Counted from the stretch's first letter, positions 9,101 through 17,975 are shown. The stretch: 64,000 bases of DNA from Massilia rhizosphaerae (GCF_016093545.1 NZ_JADKYX010000005.1:1-64000); one strand, 5' to 3'. Translations and numbers: made by a program. Notes: a model not told the origin generated them from the letters alone.

Positions 9101-9938
9101 CGGCCACGGTCTTGGTGCCCTTGTAGCGCACCTCGGTGTAGAAGTGGGCGTCCGGCGTGCGGGTCATCGGCACGTTCGAGCCCCACACCATCAGGTACGT
9201 GGAGTTGTACCAGTCGGCCGATTCCGGCACGTCCGTCTGCTCGCCCCACACTTGGGGGCTGGATGGCGGCAGGTCGCAATACCAGTCGTAGAAGCTCATG
9301 GCGACGCCGCCGATGAGGCTCAGGTAGCGCGTGCCGGCGGCGTAGCTGACCATCGACATGGCGGGGATCGGCGAGAAGCCGATGATGCGGTCCGGCCCGT
9401 ATTTGCCGATCGTGTAGGCGTTGGCGGCGGCGATGATCTCGTTGACCTCGTCCCATTTGGCGCGCACGAAGCCGCCCTGGCCGCGCACGGACTTGTAGCT
9501 GGCCGCCTTGTTCGGATCGGTGGTGATGTATTCCCAGGCGGCGACGGGATCGCGGGTGGCGCGCGCTTCGCGCCACAGCTGCATCAGGCGGCCGCGCACC
9601 ATCGGGTGCTTGACGCGCTGGGCCGAGTAGACGTACCACGAGTAGCTGGCGCCGCGCGGGCAACCGCGGGGTTCATGGTTCGGCAGGCCCGGGCGGGTGC
9701 GCGGGTAGTCGGTCTGCTGGGTTTCCCAGGTGATCAGGCCGTTCTTGACGTAGACCTTCCAGCTGCACGAGCCCGTGCAGTTGACGCCGTGCGTCGAGCG
9801 CACGATCTTGTCGTGCTGCCAGCGCTGGCGGTAGGCCTTTTCCCAGGTGCGGTCTTCGTTGACGACGGCACCGTGGCCATTCGAAAACGTCTCGCCCGTT
9901 TTGCCGAAAAATTTCAGGCGGTCCAAAAAGTGACTCAT
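6129..9938 (-). CDS. narG: Respiratory nitrate reductase alpha subunit (Mo-bis-MGD)
   Basis: NarG is the catalytic subunit that reduces nitrate to nitrite in the cytoplasm, using a molybdopterin guanine dinucleotide cofactor and the FS0 [4Fe-4S] cluster. The 1269-aa product has the typical N-terminus (MSHFLDRLKFF) and the FS0 ligand set THGVNCTGSC with a fourth Cys in EPRGCPRGA; the His in the first position marks the NarG type. SADWYNSTYLMVWGSN near residue 240 is the region with the Asp molybdenum ligand. A ribosome site TTGGAGAAACC precedes the ATG at 9938. It is followed by narH after 21 bp. A possible internal promoter lies in the 142 bp upstream. Confidence 0.98.
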   Translation of the reverse strand: MSHFLDRLKFFGKTGETFSNGHGAVVNEDRTWEKAYRQRWQHDKIVRSTHGVNCTGSCSWKVYVKNGLITWETQQTDYPRTRPGLPNHEPRGCPRGASYSWYVYSAQRVKHPMVRGRLMQLWREARATRDPVAAWEYITTDPNKAASYKSVRGQGGFVRAKWDEVNEIIAAANAYTIGKYGPDRIIGFSPIPAMSMVSYAAGTRYLSLIGGVAMSFYDWYCDLPPSSPQVWGEQTDVPESADWYNSTYLMVWGSNVPMTRTPDAHFYTEVRYKGTKTVAVSSDFGEMAKFGDIWLAPKQGTDAALAMAMGHVILKEFHATGKSDYFRDYAKQYTDFPMLVMLKERDGTLVPDYFLRASHLANHLDETNNPEWKTLVIDHHTGKIVAPSGSIGFRWGESGKWNLEQKEGATRNPIDPQLSLIDDHDRIVTVGFPYFGGKDADDLLLRNVPVKSIALADGTTALVTTVYDLSMANYGVDRGICPNAAKNYSDDVPYTPAWQVKHTGVKAADVVTVAREFADNADRTRGKSMVIVGAALNHWYHMDMTYRGIINILMMCGCIGQSGGGWAHYVGQEKLRPQTGWTPLAFALDWNRPMRQMNGTSFFYAHTSQWRHEKLRTSEILCPTADGKLEEMALIDFNAKAERMGWLPSAPQLETNPLEVVRAAESLGQDPARYAVEQIKAGKLNFSCDDPDNPANFPRNMFVWRSNILGSSGKGHEYFLKYLLGTQNALMSDEDACVKPRDVKVRPAAEGKLDLLVVLDFRMSTTCLYGDIVLPTATWYEKDDLNTSDMHPFIHPLSEAVQPLWEAKSDWEIYKGIAAKFSEIGGAHLGTRTDLILTPLLHDTPGELGQPFDPKDWRAGECEPIPGKTMPSMTVVERNFRDIHKKYTSIGPLLEKVGNGGKGIDWKTSHEVDVLRGINRTVLEEGVSQGQPRLDTAIDAAEMILTLAPETNGHVAVKAWDALSKITGLDHTHLAIPREHDSIRFRDVQAQPRKIISSPTWSGLESEEVSYNAGYTNVHELIPWRTLTGRQQFYQDHVWMRDFGEGLCVYKAAINTKTTDATQNRRPNGNKEIALNWITPHQKWGIHSTYSDNIRMLTLSRGGPHVWLSEKDAQAAGIVDNDWIEIFNVNGTLTARAVVSQRVPEGMTLMYHAQEKIVNVPGAETSKKRGGIHNSVTRTVTKPTHMIGGYAQLSYGFNYYGTVGSNRDEFVLVRKMKNVDWMEGTRDESRPNGDLQAANPATAKPAGAPKRETDTREPALARMHAPKGA

Positions 9939-10055
9939 GGTTTCTCCAACGGCGCGCAGGGCGCGCTCTTGATGTTCGGTATGCAGCTGTGTCCAGTCTA
10001 GGGGCCGGGCCGGCTCATGAATATTCGTAAGAAGTCGATGCCGGCCCGGATTAGT

Positions 10056-10083
10056 GAGTAGTCCGGCTACTCCTTTTGGACTA
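10056..10083. promoter_or_regulatory. Inverted repeats with NarL-like 16-mer upstream of narG
   Basis: On the minus strand, 10083-10068 reads TAGTCCAAAAGGAGTA. This fits a 7-2-7 arrangement whose second half AGGAGTA matches the NarL heptamer consensus read in reverse. It overlaps the narK2 stop codon. Next to it is a perfect six-base inverted repeat GAGTAG-TCCGG-CTACTC at 10056-10072. Related 16-mers occur at four other promoter regions of this island. Assignment to NarL is inference. Confidence 0.5.
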
Positions 10084-11457
10084 GCACGGCATCTCCGCGC
10101 CCTTGCGGGCGTAGCACCACCAGGTGACGGCGATGCAGGTGACGTAGTAGCCGATGAACCACCACAGCGCGGCGTCGGCGCTGCCGGTCAGGGCGATCGA
10201 GGTGCCGTAGCTCTTCGGGATGAAGAAGGCGCCGTAGGCGGCGATGGCGGACGTGAAACCCAGCACGGCGGCCGCTTCCTTGTTGGCGCTGGCGACGGCC
10301 TGGGCCTGTGCGCCTTCCGACTGGCCCTTCGCGGCGCGCTGGTGCAGGGTCAGGAAGATCACGGGGATCATGCGGAAGGTCGACGCATTGCCGACGCCCG
10401 TGCAGGCGAACAGGATCAGGAACATGCCGAAGAAGCCGGCGAAGCTCCCAAGGTTGGACCCATGCGGCAGGAAATGCAGCACGCCCAGCACGGCGGCGAT
10501 CATCGCGGCGAACGTCCAGACGGTGACGCGGGCGCCGCCCAGCTTGTCGGAGACGTAGCCGCCGCCCACGCGCGCGAGGGCGCTGACGAAGGGGCCGACG
10601 AACGCGTACTGCAACGGGTTCACTTGCGGGAACAGGGTGCTGGTCAACAGGGGGAACGCGGCCGAGTAGCCGATGAACGAGCCGAAGGTGCCCACGTACA
10701 GCCAGCACATCAGCCAGTTGTGTTTACGCTTGAAGATCACGGCCTGCTCGGCGAACGAGGCCTTGGCGGAAGCGAGGTCGTTCATGCCGAACCAGGCGGC
10801 CAGCGTGCTCACGGCGATGAACGGCACCCACACGAAGCCCGCGTTCTGCAGCCACATCTGCTTGGTGTGCCCGGCTTTCGCCCAGGTCTGCGGCTCGCCG
10901 CCGAACAGCGCGAAGCCGATCACGAGCGGCACGACGAATTGCACGACCGAGACGCCCAGGTTGCCCAGGCCCGCGTTCATGCCGAGCGCGTAACCCTTCA
11001 TCGCCTTCGGGTAGAAGAAGCTGATGTTGGCCATCGACGACGCGAAGTTGCCGCCGCCGAAGCCGCACAGCAGCGACAGCACGAGCATGGTCGGGTAGCT
11101 CGTGGTCGGGTCCTGCACGGCCAGGCCGATGCCGACCGCGGGGATCAGGAGGGACGCGGTGGAGATCGCGGTCCATTTGCGGCCGCCGAAGATCGGCACC
11201 ATGAACGAATAGAAGATGCGCAGCGTGGCGCCGGACAGGCCCGGCACGGCGGCGAGCCAGAACAGCTGGTTGGTGCTGTACTTGAAGCCGATGCTCGGCA
11301 GGTTGACGACGACGACGCTCCACACCATCCAGATGGCGAACGCCAGCATCAGGGCGGGGATCGAGATCCACAGGTTGCGGCTGGCGGTGGGCTTGCCGCG
11401 ACTGTGCCAGAAGGCGGGAACCTCGGGTTCCCAGGTCGAGATGAGGTAACGGCTCAC
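10081..11457 (-). CDS. narK2: Nitrate/nitrite transporter (NarK2 type)
   Basis: A 458-aa major-facilitator protein of the nitrate/nitrite porter family with about 12 membrane segments, probably the nitrate/nitrite antiporter partner of NarK1. The frame stays open far upstream into narK1, but the start is set at GTG 11457, because AAGGAGAACAAC stands just before it and the product then begins MSRYLISTWEPEVPAFW, typical of NarK2. Signature glycine-rich segments are visible: LLCGFGGGNFASSMANISFFYP and NAGLGNLGVSVVQFVVPL. It follows narK1 after 29 bp and precedes narG by 142 bp, so it is likely co-transcribed with both. Confidence 0.93.
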   Translation of the reverse strand: MSRYLISTWEPEVPAFWHSRGKPTASRNLWISIPALMLAFAIWMVWSVVVVNLPSIGFKYSTNQLFWLAAVPGLSGATLRIFYSFMVPIFGGRKWTAISTASLLIPAVGIGLAVQDPTTSYPTMLVLSLLCGFGGGNFASSMANISFFYPKAMKGYALGMNAGLGNLGVSVVQFVVPLVIGFALFGGEPQTWAKAGHTKQMWLQNAGFVWVPFIAVSTLAAWFGMNDLASAKASFAEQAVIFKRKHNWLMCWLYVGTFGSFIGYSAAFPLLTSTLFPQVNPLQYAFVGPFVSALARVGGGYVSDKLGGARVTVWTFAAMIAAVLGVLHFLPHGSNLGSFAGFFGMFLILFACTGVGNASTFRMIPVIFLTLHQRAAKGQSEGAQAQAVASANKEAAAVLGFTSAIAAYGAFFIPKSYGTSIALTGSADAALWWFIGYYVTCIAVTWWCYARKGAEMPC

Positions 11458-11486
11458 GTTGTTCTCCTTGATGATGAAAGTCGGGG

Positions 11487-12737
11487 TCAGGCGGCCTTGC
11501 GCAGCGGCGGGGCGGCGGCGGGGCTGGCCTGCGGTTTGAACGAGAAATGCATCCAGACGAGCGACACGCACACGGTCCCGTACAGCAGCATGAAGGCGCT
11601 GGAGCGGACGCCCGTCAGGTCGAGGACGGCGCCGAACATGATCGGCAGGATGAAGCCCCCGAGGCCGCCGGCCAGGCCGACGACGCCCGAGACGGCGCCG
11701 ATGTTGTCGCTGAAGTCGTCGGCGATGAAGCGGAAGACGGAGGCCTTGCCGATCGCCATCGCGACGCCGACGACGAACAGCAGCAGGGTGAAGACGACGG
11801 GGCCCAGGCCCAGGTGCAGGTCGACGGCGCCGCCGACCGTCTTGACGCTCATGGTCGTCTGCGGATACGACAGGATGAAGAAGCACACCCAGCACACCCA
11901 CATCACCGCCCAGGTGACCTTGTGGGCGCCGAAGCGGTCGGAAATCCAGCCGCCCAGCGCGCGCAGCACGCCGCCCGGCAGCGAGAAGCAGGCGGCCAGC
12001 AGGGCGGCCTGCTTGATGCCGAAGCCGTATTCGCCCACGTAGTATTTCGTCATCCACAGCGCCAGCGCGACGTAGCCGCCGAACACGACGGAGTAGTACT
12101 GGCAGTAGCGCCACACGCGCGGATCCTTCAGCACGCGCATCTGGCCGGCGAAGCCCGCGCCGGACGGCGTCTTGTGCGCCGGATCGGAATAGGTGCCGAG
12201 CCAGAACAGCAGGGCGGTGGCGACCATCACGACGGCGTAGACCTTGGGCAGGCCCTGCCAGCCGAAGGCGGCGATGATGGCGGGGGCCACGAACTTGGTG
12301 AGCGCGGCGCCGGAATTGCCGGCGCCGAACACGCCCATCGCGAAGCCGCGGCGTTCCTTGCCGAACCAGCGCGCGACGTACGGCGTGCCGACCGAGAACA
12401 AGCCGCCGGCCAGGCCCACGAACAGGCCCAGGACGAGGAAGTGCCAGTATTGCGTGGCGTAGGCGATCAGCCAGATCGGCACGGCGCAGGCCAGCATCAG
12501 CGCGAGGAACACGATGCGGCCGCCGAAACGGTCGGTCCAGATGCCCAGCGGGACGCGCACGAGGGCGCCGCTCAGGACGGGCGTGGCGACGAGCAGGCCG
12601 AACTCCGTTTCGTTCAGGCCCAGCTTCGCCTTGATGGGGATGCCGAGCACGGCGAACATCATCCAGATCGCGAAGCAGATCGTGAACGCGAACGTACTGC
12701 TGACCAGCACTGCGAGGGGCCGTTTGTCGGTGCCCAT
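11487..12737 (-). CDS. narK1: Nitrate transporter (NarK1 type)
   Basis: A 416-aa major-facilitator protein, first gene of the nar operon. NarK1-type porters are usually considered proton-linked nitrate importers, while NarK2 exchanges nitrate for nitrite; in some denitrifiers the two are fused, here they are separate. An upstream in-frame ATG exists, but 12737 is chosen: AAGGAGAACAAT precedes it and the product begins MGTDKRPLAVLVSSTFAF, as in the family. The nitrate-porter signature GVFGAGNSGAALTKFVAP and the later GAVSGVVGLAGGLGGF are visible. The translation start region is nearly identical to that of narK2. Confidence 0.93.
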   Translation of the reverse strand: MGTDKRPLAVLVSSTFAFTICFAIWMMFAVLGIPIKAKLGLNETEFGLLVATPVLSGALVRVPLGIWTDRFGGRIVFLALMLACAVPIWLIAYATQYWHFLVLGLFVGLAGGLFSVGTPYVARWFGKERRGFAMGVFGAGNSGAALTKFVAPAIIAAFGWQGLPKVYAVVMVATALLFWLGTYSDPAHKTPSGAGFAGQMRVLKDPRVWRYCQYYSVVFGGYVALALWMTKYYVGEYGFGIKQAALLAACFSLPGGVLRALGGWISDRFGAHKVTWAVMWVCWVCFFILSYPQTTMSVKTVGGAVDLHLGLGPVVFTLLLFVVGVAMAIGKASVFRFIADDFSDNIGAVSGVVGLAGGLGGFILPIMFGAVLDLTGVRSSAFMLLYGTVCVSLVWMHFSFKPQASPAAAPPLRKAA

Positions 12738-12845
12738 ATTGTTCTCCTTGAAATCGCCATCGATGAGTGGAAGGGTACGTGGCGGGGTCGTGCCCAGCCA
12801 TTCGCCGGAGGGGTGTTTCCGGATCGGCAAGCGAGCTAGCCCGGC

Positions 12846-12861
12846 TAGTCACAAAGGCGTA
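12846..12861. promoter_or_regulatory. NarL-like 16-mer between narK1 and hybrid kinase
   Basis: TAGTCACAAAGGCGTA has the same TAGTC-N6-GGxGTA pattern as the site before narG. A second CTAG half-repeat lies just left of it (CTAGCCCGGCTAG). It is 109 bp ahead of narK1 and 72 bp ahead of the divergent hybrid kinase gene. A possible minus-10 for the kinase is TACGAT at 12892-12897. Binding by NarL is inferred. Confidence 0.45.
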
Positions 12862-12932
12862 GGACATCTCCACCGGACGGACGCAACCGTGTACGATGTC
12901 GGCTATCCATCACGCCGTTCGACATCCGACCC

Positions 12933-15257
12933 ATGCCGCCCCCGCTCAGCCCTGAACAATTAAGCAACATCATCGACATCGCGGAGAACGCCGTCATCTG
13001 CACCGACGAGACGCAGCGGATCATCCTGTTCAATCAGGGCGCCGAGCGGATCTTCGGCTGGACGGCGGCGGAGGTGATCGGCCGGGACCTGGCGGTGCTG
13101 ATGCCGGAACGCTTCCGGCCCGGCCACGCCGAGCGCGTGACCGGCTTCCGCCACGGCGCGCGCACTGCCCGCCGCATGGGCGAGCGCGGCACCATCCACG
13201 CCGTGCGCAAGGACGGCAGCGAATTCCCGGCCGAGGCGACGATCTCGAAATCGGAGGCGGACGGACGCGTGATCCTCACCGCCATCCTGCAGGACATCTC
13301 CGAGCGCATGGCCTACGAGCGCGAACTGGAGCTGGCGCGCGACCGCGCGGAAGCGGCGATGCAGGCCAAGAGCATGTTCCTGGCCAATATGAGCCACGAG
13401 ATCCGCACGCCGCTGAACGCCGTGATCGGCATGACGAGCCTCCTGCTGCACACCGACATCGACGACGAGCAGCGCGACTACACCGAGACGATCCGCTCGA
13501 GCAGCGAGGCGCTGCTGGCGATCATCAACGACCTGCTCGACTACTCCAAGCTGGAGGTGGGGCGCCTGGACCTCGAGCGCCACGCGTTCGAAGTGCGGCG
13601 CTGCGTCGAGGAAGCGCTGGACCTGCTGGCGCCGAGCGCCAGCGAGAAGAACCTCGACCTCGCCTACATGATCGAGCCGGGCGTGCCGGCCACGATCCTC
13701 GCCGACGCGACGCGGCTGCGCCAGATCCTCGTGAACCTGCTGTCGAACGCGATCAAGTTCACCCACCACGGCGAAGTGGTCGTCACCGTGTCGGCGGCGC
13801 CGTGCGCGGAGGGCGGCTGCCGGCTGGTGTTCGCCGTGCGCGACACCGGCATCGGCATCCCGCCGCACCGCCTGGACGACATCTTCCATTCGTTCACCCA
13901 GGTCGACGCGTCGACGACGCGCAAGTACGGCGGCACGGGCCTGGGGCTGACGATCAGCCGGCGCCTGGCCGAAATGATGGGCGGCGGCCTGTCGGTGGAG
14001 AGCGAGCAGGGACGCGGATCGACGTTCAGCGCGGCGATCGTCGCCGACCCGTTCGACGACCAGCTGGCCGAGCACGTGCTGCGCGAGCGCGCCGCCGCCG
14101 TGCGCGGGCGGCGTATCCTGGTCGTCGACGACAACGCCACGAACCGCCGCATCCTGATGAAGCAGGCCTTGTCGTGGGGGATGGAACCGCAGGCCGCGGC
14201 GTCGGCGGCCGAGGCGCTCGACCTCGTGCGCGACGGCCATCCGTTCGACGTCGCCGTGCTCGACATGCAGATGCCCGACATGGACGGCGCCCGCCTCGCG
14301 GCCGAGCTGCGCAAGCTGCGCGACCGCGCCGCGCTGCCGCTCGTGCTGCTGACCTCAGTCGGCCAGCGTCCGCACGGCGCGGAGGGCGACGCCGTGCGCG
14401 AATTTTCCGCGTGGCTGAGCAAGCCGATCAAGCCGGCGGCCCTGTTCGAGGCCCTGCAGCAGGTCCTGGGCGAGCGCCGCGCGGCCAGGCCGGCGCGCAC
14501 GACCACGCCGCGCCAGGCGCCGGCCGCCGGGGACGCGGCCATCCTCGTCGCCGAGGACAACACGATCAACCAGAAAGTCATGCGCCAGCTGCTGCGCCAC
14601 CTGGGGTGGCGCGCCGACGTCGTCGCCAACGGGCACGAAGTGGTGGCCGCGCTGGAACGCCAGGACTATCCCGTGATCCTGATGGACATGCAGATGCCGG
14701 AAATGGACGGCCTGGAGGCCACGCGCCGCCTGCGCGCGCGCTTTCGCGGCGCGCACGCCCCGTACATCATCGCCATGACGGCGAACGCGCTGCCGGGCGA
14801 CCGCGAACGCTGCCTGGACGCCGGCATGGACGACTACGTGCCCAAGCCGATCGAGATGGACGTGCTGGAGCGGGCGCTGGCCGCCGCGTTCGACCACGTG
14901 GCGGCGCGCCGGCGCGGCGGGGAGGTGCTCGATGCCGCCCGCATCGACCAGTTGCGCGCCATCGACGAGGACGCGGCGCTGCTGGAGGAAGTGATCGGCG
15001 CGTTCGTGGGCGAGGTGCCGCAGCTGCTGCACAAGCTGGAGCACGCCGTGCGCGAGCACGACGGGCCGCTGCTGGCGGCCACTGCGCACTACCTGTTGTC
15101 GAGCATCGATTTCGTGGGCGCGAACCGGATGCGGGTGCCGTGCACGAACCTGGAGCTGATGGGGAAGGCGGAGTTGTTCGACGATGCCGGGGAGCAGATG
15201 GCGGCGCTCGCGGCCGCGTATGAAGAGGCGAAGGACGCCCTGGAGGCGTTGCGGTAA
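12933..15257 (+). CDS. Hybrid sensor histidine kinase (PAS-HisKA-HATPase-REC-REC-HPt)
   Basis: A 774-aa hybrid kinase without membrane segments, so probably a cytoplasmic sensor. The domains in order are: a PAS domain at about residues 8-125, HisKA with the phospho-acceptor His155 in [16 protein letters not shown], HATPase_c around residues 260-370 ([29 protein letters not shown]), a receiver with Asp444 ([11 protein letters not shown]), a second receiver with Asp585 ([11 protein letters not shown]), and a C-terminal HPt-like domain with His719 in [15 protein letters not shown]. The HPt has Leu where most family members have Lys after the His-x-Leu. The signal is unknown and no dedicated response regulator lies beside it. 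It is divergent from narK1, which suggests, without proving, a role in nitrate or redox sensing. Confidence 0.9.
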   Translation: MPPPLSPEQLSNIIDIAENAVICTDETQRIILFNQGAERIFGWTAAEVIGRDLAVLMPERFRPGHAERVTGFRHGARTARRMGERGTIHAVRKDGSEFPAEATISKSEADGRVILTAILQDISERMAYERELELARDRAEAAMQAKSMFLANMSHEIRTPLNAVIGMTSLLLHTDIDDEQRDYTETIRSSSEALLAIINDLLDYSKLEVGRLDLERHAFEVRRCVEEALDLLAPSASEKNLDLAYMIEPGVPATILADATRLRQILVNLLSNAIKFTHHGEVVVTVSAAPCAEGGCRLVFAVRDTGIGIPPHRLDDIFHSFTQVDASTTRKYGGTGLGLTISRRLAEMMGGGLSVESEQGRGSTFSAAIVADPFDDQLAEHVLRERAAAVRGRRILVVDDNATNRRILMKQALSWGMEPQAAASAAEALDLVRDGHPFDVAVLDMQMPDMDGARLAAELRKLRDRAALPLVLLTSVGQRPHGAEGDAVREFSAWLSKPIKPAALFEALQQVLGERRAARPARTTTPRQAPAAGDAAILVAEDNTINQKVMRQLLRHLGWRADVVANGHEVVAALERQDYPVILMDMQMPEMDGLEATRRLRARFRGAHAPYIIAMTANALPGDRERCLDAGMDDYVPKPIEMDVLERALAAAFDHVAARRRGGEVLDAARIDQLRAIDEDAALLEEVIGAFVGEVPQLLHKLEHAVREHDGPLLAATAHYLLSSIDFVGANRMRVPCTNLELMGKAELFDDAGEQMAALAAAYEEAKDALEALR

Positions 15258-15260
15258 CGC

Positions 15261-15284
15261 TTGGTGGGCACCCCGTGCCCACGC
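15261..15284. terminator. Hairpin between convergent hybrid kinase and narL genes
   Basis: GTGGGCAC-CCC-GTGCCCAC forms a perfect eight-base stem at 15264-15282, a few bases after the kinase stop (15257) and 28 bp beyond the narL stop on the other strand. It shares TTGGTGGGCACCC with the hairpin after sdhB. A terminator role is inferred from position; no T-run is seen. Confidence 0.5.
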
Positions 15285-15309
15285 GGCGAATGCCACGAAC
15301 CGTGGTCGT

Positions 15310-15996
15310 TCAGCCCTGCCGGTCCGACCCGCTGCCCAGGCCCTGCTCGACGGCGAACACGGCCGCCTGCACGCGGCTCGACAGGCCCAGCTTCTTGAGG
15401 ATGTTCTGCACGTGGATCTTGACCGTGCTCTCGGCCAGGTCGAGCACGCGCGCGATCAGCTTGTTGCTCTCGCCGCGCGCCAGGCAGGCCAGGATCTCGC
15501 GTTCGCGCGGCGTCAGCTTGTCCAGCTCGGACGGCGGCGCCGGCGCCTTGGGTTCGCGCTGTTTCTGCAACTGGGCCACGAGTTTGCCGGCCATCGATTC
15601 GGCCAGCACGGATTCGCCCGCGGCCGCCCGTTCGATGGCGCGTTGCAGGTAGTCGGCGTCGATGTTCTTGATCAGGTAGCCGCGCGCGCCGGCCTGCAGG
15701 GCGGTGGCGAGGTCTTCGCCTTCCTCCGACACGGTCAGCATGATGACGGTCGCCTCGGGCCAGCCCTGCAGGATGAGCTCCAGGGTTTCCACGCCGGTCA
15801 TGCCGGGCATGTGCAGGTCGAGCAGGATGACGTCGGGCTTGAGCTGCATCGCCCGTTTCACGCCGTCGATGCCGTCCGACGCTTCGCCGACGACGGTGAA
15901 GCGCGGATTGCGCTGCAGCAGCGAGCGTACGCCGCTGCGGAACAGCGTGTGGTCGTCGACCAGCAGCACGCTGATCGGCTCGGACGGTCCATCCAT
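15310..15996 (-). CDS. narL: Nitrate/nitrite response regulator NarL
   Basis: A response regulator of the NarL/FixJ class, partner of NarX, that binds DNA after phosphorylation. The receiver domain starts ISVLLVDDHTLFRSGV, with the phospho-acceptor Asp in VILLDLHMPGMTG and the conserved Lys in GYLIKNIDADYL. The C-terminal LuxR-type helix-turn-helix reads LTPREREILACLARGESN and VKIHVQNILKKLGLSSRVQA. Several in-frame starts exist, including a TTG at 16017 and an ATG at 16008. The ATG at 15996 is preferred (228 aa) because GGAG stands seven bases ahead and the product then begins like NarL. It follows narX closely; moaA-narX-narL form one unit. Confidence 0.93.
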   Translation of the reverse strand: MDGPSEPISVLLVDDHTLFRSGVRSLLQRNPRFTVVGEASDGIDGVKRAMQLKPDVILLDLHMPGMTGVETLELILQGWPEATVIMLTVSEEGEDLATALQAGARGYLIKNIDADYLQRAIERAAAGESVLAESMAGKLVAQLQKQREPKAPAPPSELDKLTPREREILACLARGESNKLIARVLDLAESTVKIHVQNILKKLGLSSRVQAAVFAVEQGLGSGSDRQG

Positions 15997-16013
15997 GCGA
16001 AACTCCATTCGAT

Positions 16014-17975
16014 TCAAGCGGCCCGCCGGTGCGCGCTGGCGACGTGCAGGCGGACCGTGGTGCCGGTGCCGTGCCCGGAGTCGACGGCCAGGTCGGCATT
16101 GATGTGCCGGGCTCGCTCGCGCATGATGTGCAACCCCACGTGGCTGTCGCCCGCGGGCGCGGCACTGGCATCGAACCCGACGCCATTATCGCTGATCGAT
16201 AAGGAAAAGTCTCGGCCGTCACGAACCTGCACGAGCACGCTGTCGGCGCGGGCATGCTTGCGGATGTTCGACAGAGCTTCCTGGACGATGAACAGGATCT
16301 GCAACTGCTCCTCGCGGGCGAACGGCGGACCGCCGTTGCCGTCCACGGTAAACTTGGCGTCGACGCCGGTCTGGCCGCGGAACTTGCGCACGGCCTTGCG
16401 CAGGGCGCTGTTCAAGTCGTCCTCTTCCAGGCGGCTGCGGAAATTCTGCAACAGTTCGCGCACGTCTTCGTAGCTTTCCTGCACGCCCGCGCGCAGCAGG
16501 GGCACGATCTCGGCCGCGTCCTGCTGCTGGCCGGTCTGCAGCGATTTTTCCAGCATCTGCACCTGCAGGTTGAGGAAGTTCAAGCCCTGGGCGATGCTGT
16601 CGTGCAATCCGCGCGCCACCATGTTCCGTTCCTCGGAAATGGCCATCTCGCGCTCGCGCGCCGCCAGCCGCATATTCTCGATGGCGGTGCCCAGCAGTCG
16701 GCCGAGGGTTTCCAGCAAGCCCATTTCTCTTTCGCTAAAACTTTTTTCGGTGCGGAAATGCAGGCTGAACACGCCCAGGTGCTGGTCCTGGGCGAAAATC
16801 TGGAACAGCGACACGGTCGCGAAGCCGTCGCGCGCGCAGCGCGAATCGGGCGGGGCCAGGGGCGTGCGCAGCAGGCGCACGACGGGTTGCCGGTTGCGGA
16901 CCGCCTCGCCGCACACGCAGTCGCCGGCGGGCATGCAGCGCTCGGCCCGGACCATCTCGTCCGACAGGCCCTGGTGGACGACGAGGTGCACCTTGTCGTT
17001 GCCGGGATCGACGAGCCGCACCGAGGCGCCGTCCGCGCCGAAATAGCGCATGATGCGTTCGATGAAGCCCTCGCACATGGGTTCGAGCGTCTGGCGCACC
17101 TGCAGGAAGGCGGCGCTGTCGTACAGCAGCGCCAGTTCGCGGTTCTGACCTTCCAGCTCGGACGTCTTGTCGCGCACCTTGTCTTCCAGGCTGCCGTAGA
17201 CCTGCTCCACGCGGTCGGCCATCCGGTTGAAACCGGTGGCCAGCTGGCCGAATTCGTCGCGGCTGGCGACGGTGAGGCGCACACCGAAATCCGTGTCCGC
17301 CATGCTGCGCATGCCCGCGTGCAGGCGTTCGACCGGGTCGACGATCAGGCTGAACATCATGTACAGCAGGACGACGGTGCCGCCCATGCCCAGCGCCATC
17401 AGGGCCAGTTGCGAGGAGCGCAGCCAGAACATGCGCACCTCGTTGTCGCGCTCGATCAGGCCGACGACGGTGTCGATCTGCGCCACGTAGCCGTCCACGC
17501 CGCCGAGGAACTGGCGTAGCAGGGGCGGCCGCTCGTCGCCGCGCGCCTGCAGCACCTGCAGCGCGAGCGGGCGCAGCTCGCGCTGCCAGCGCAGCGTGGC
17601 CAGGTCGAAGCTGCTGCGGATGGCGGCCGTCGGCGGCAGGCCGAGGGGACGCTGCGGGTCGCCCCGCGCGATCAGGGCCAGCTTGGCGTCGATGGCGGCG
17701 ATCTGCGCGCGCGCGTCGCGGGCATGGTCGCCGCCGGGCGTGTAGACGTCGCGCGTGAGCAGCATGGCCAGCCGGTATTCCTGCTTGCGCACGCTGCCCG
17801 TCTCGTTGATCGCGGCGGCCGACCCCTCGAGTTGCCACGACAGCCACAGCGTGGTGCCGATGGCGACCAGCGCCAGCAGCAGGAAGCCGACGAGGGCGCC
17901 GGCGATGCGGGTCGACAGGCGCAGGTGGCCGGGAATCGGCGGATAGGCCGGCGCCGCGGCGTCGCTCGCGCCCAT
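16014..17975 (-). CDS. narX: Nitrate/nitrite sensor histidine kinase NarX
   Basis: A 653-aa membrane sensor kinase. A first transmembrane segment (GALVGFLLLALVAIGTTLWL) near residue 30 is followed by a P-box-like motif NETGSVRKQEYRLAMLL that in NarX/NarQ binds nitrate or nitrite. Then come a helical periplasmic domain, a second membrane segment near residue 205, a HAMP domain, a Cys-containing GAF-like domain (RCMPAGDCVCGEAVRN), and HisKA_3 with the phospho-His in ERNMVARGLHDSIAQGL. HATPase_c motifs near the C-terminus are ISDNGVGFD and HVGLHIMRERA. Its ATG follows the moaA stop directly (TGAATG), so the two are co-translated. Confidence 0.93.
   Translation of the reverse strand: MGASDAAAPAYPPIPGHLRLSTRIAGALVGFLLLALVAIGTTLWLSWQLEGSAAAINETGSVRKQEYRLAMLLTRDVYTPGGDHARDARAQIAAIDAKLALIARGDPQRPLGLPPTAAIRSSFDLATLRWQRELRPLALQVLQARGDERPPLLRQFLGGVDGYVAQIDTVVGLIERDNEVRMFWLRSSQLALMALGMGGTVVLLYMMFSLIVDPVERLHAGMRSMADTDFGVRLTVASRDEFGQLATGFNRMADRVEQVYGSLEDKVRDKTSELEGQNRELALLYDSAAFLQVRQTLEPMCEGFIERIMRYFGADGASVRLVDPGNDKVHLVVHQGLSDEMVRAERCMPAGDCVCGEAVRNRQPVVRLLRTPLAPPDSRCARDGFATVSLFQIFAQDQHLGVFSLHFRTEKSFSEREMGLLETLGRLLGTAIENMRLAAREREMAISEERNMVARGLHDSIAQGLNFLNLQVQMLEKSLQTGQQQDAAEIVPLLRAGVQESYEDVRELLQNFRSRLEEDDLNSALRKAVRKFRGQTGVDAKFTVDGNGGPPFAREEQLQILFIVQEALSNIRKHARADSVLVQVRDGRDFSLSISDNGVGFDASAAPAGDSHVGLHIMRERARHINADLAVDSGHGTGTTVRLHVASAHRRAA

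Noticed and set aside
4548..10001. Very long open frame (over 1,800 codons) on the plus strand opposite narG and narH
   Set aside because: It is the complement of two firmly identified genes; the open frame results from the high GC content and strong third-position bias. The translation is Arg/Ala/Val-rich with no domain.
12749..12765. TTGAAATCGCCATCGA before narK1 as an FNR box
   Set aside because: Spacing between halves is six rather than four bases and the right half is imperfect; it also overlaps the ribosome site.
10081..12873. A 930-codon frame suggesting a NarK1-NarK2 fusion
   Set aside because: Although fused NarK1K2 proteins exist, the upstream part of this frame is an out-of-frame reading of narK1; the real narK1 lies in another frame with its own stop and narK2 has its own ribosome site.
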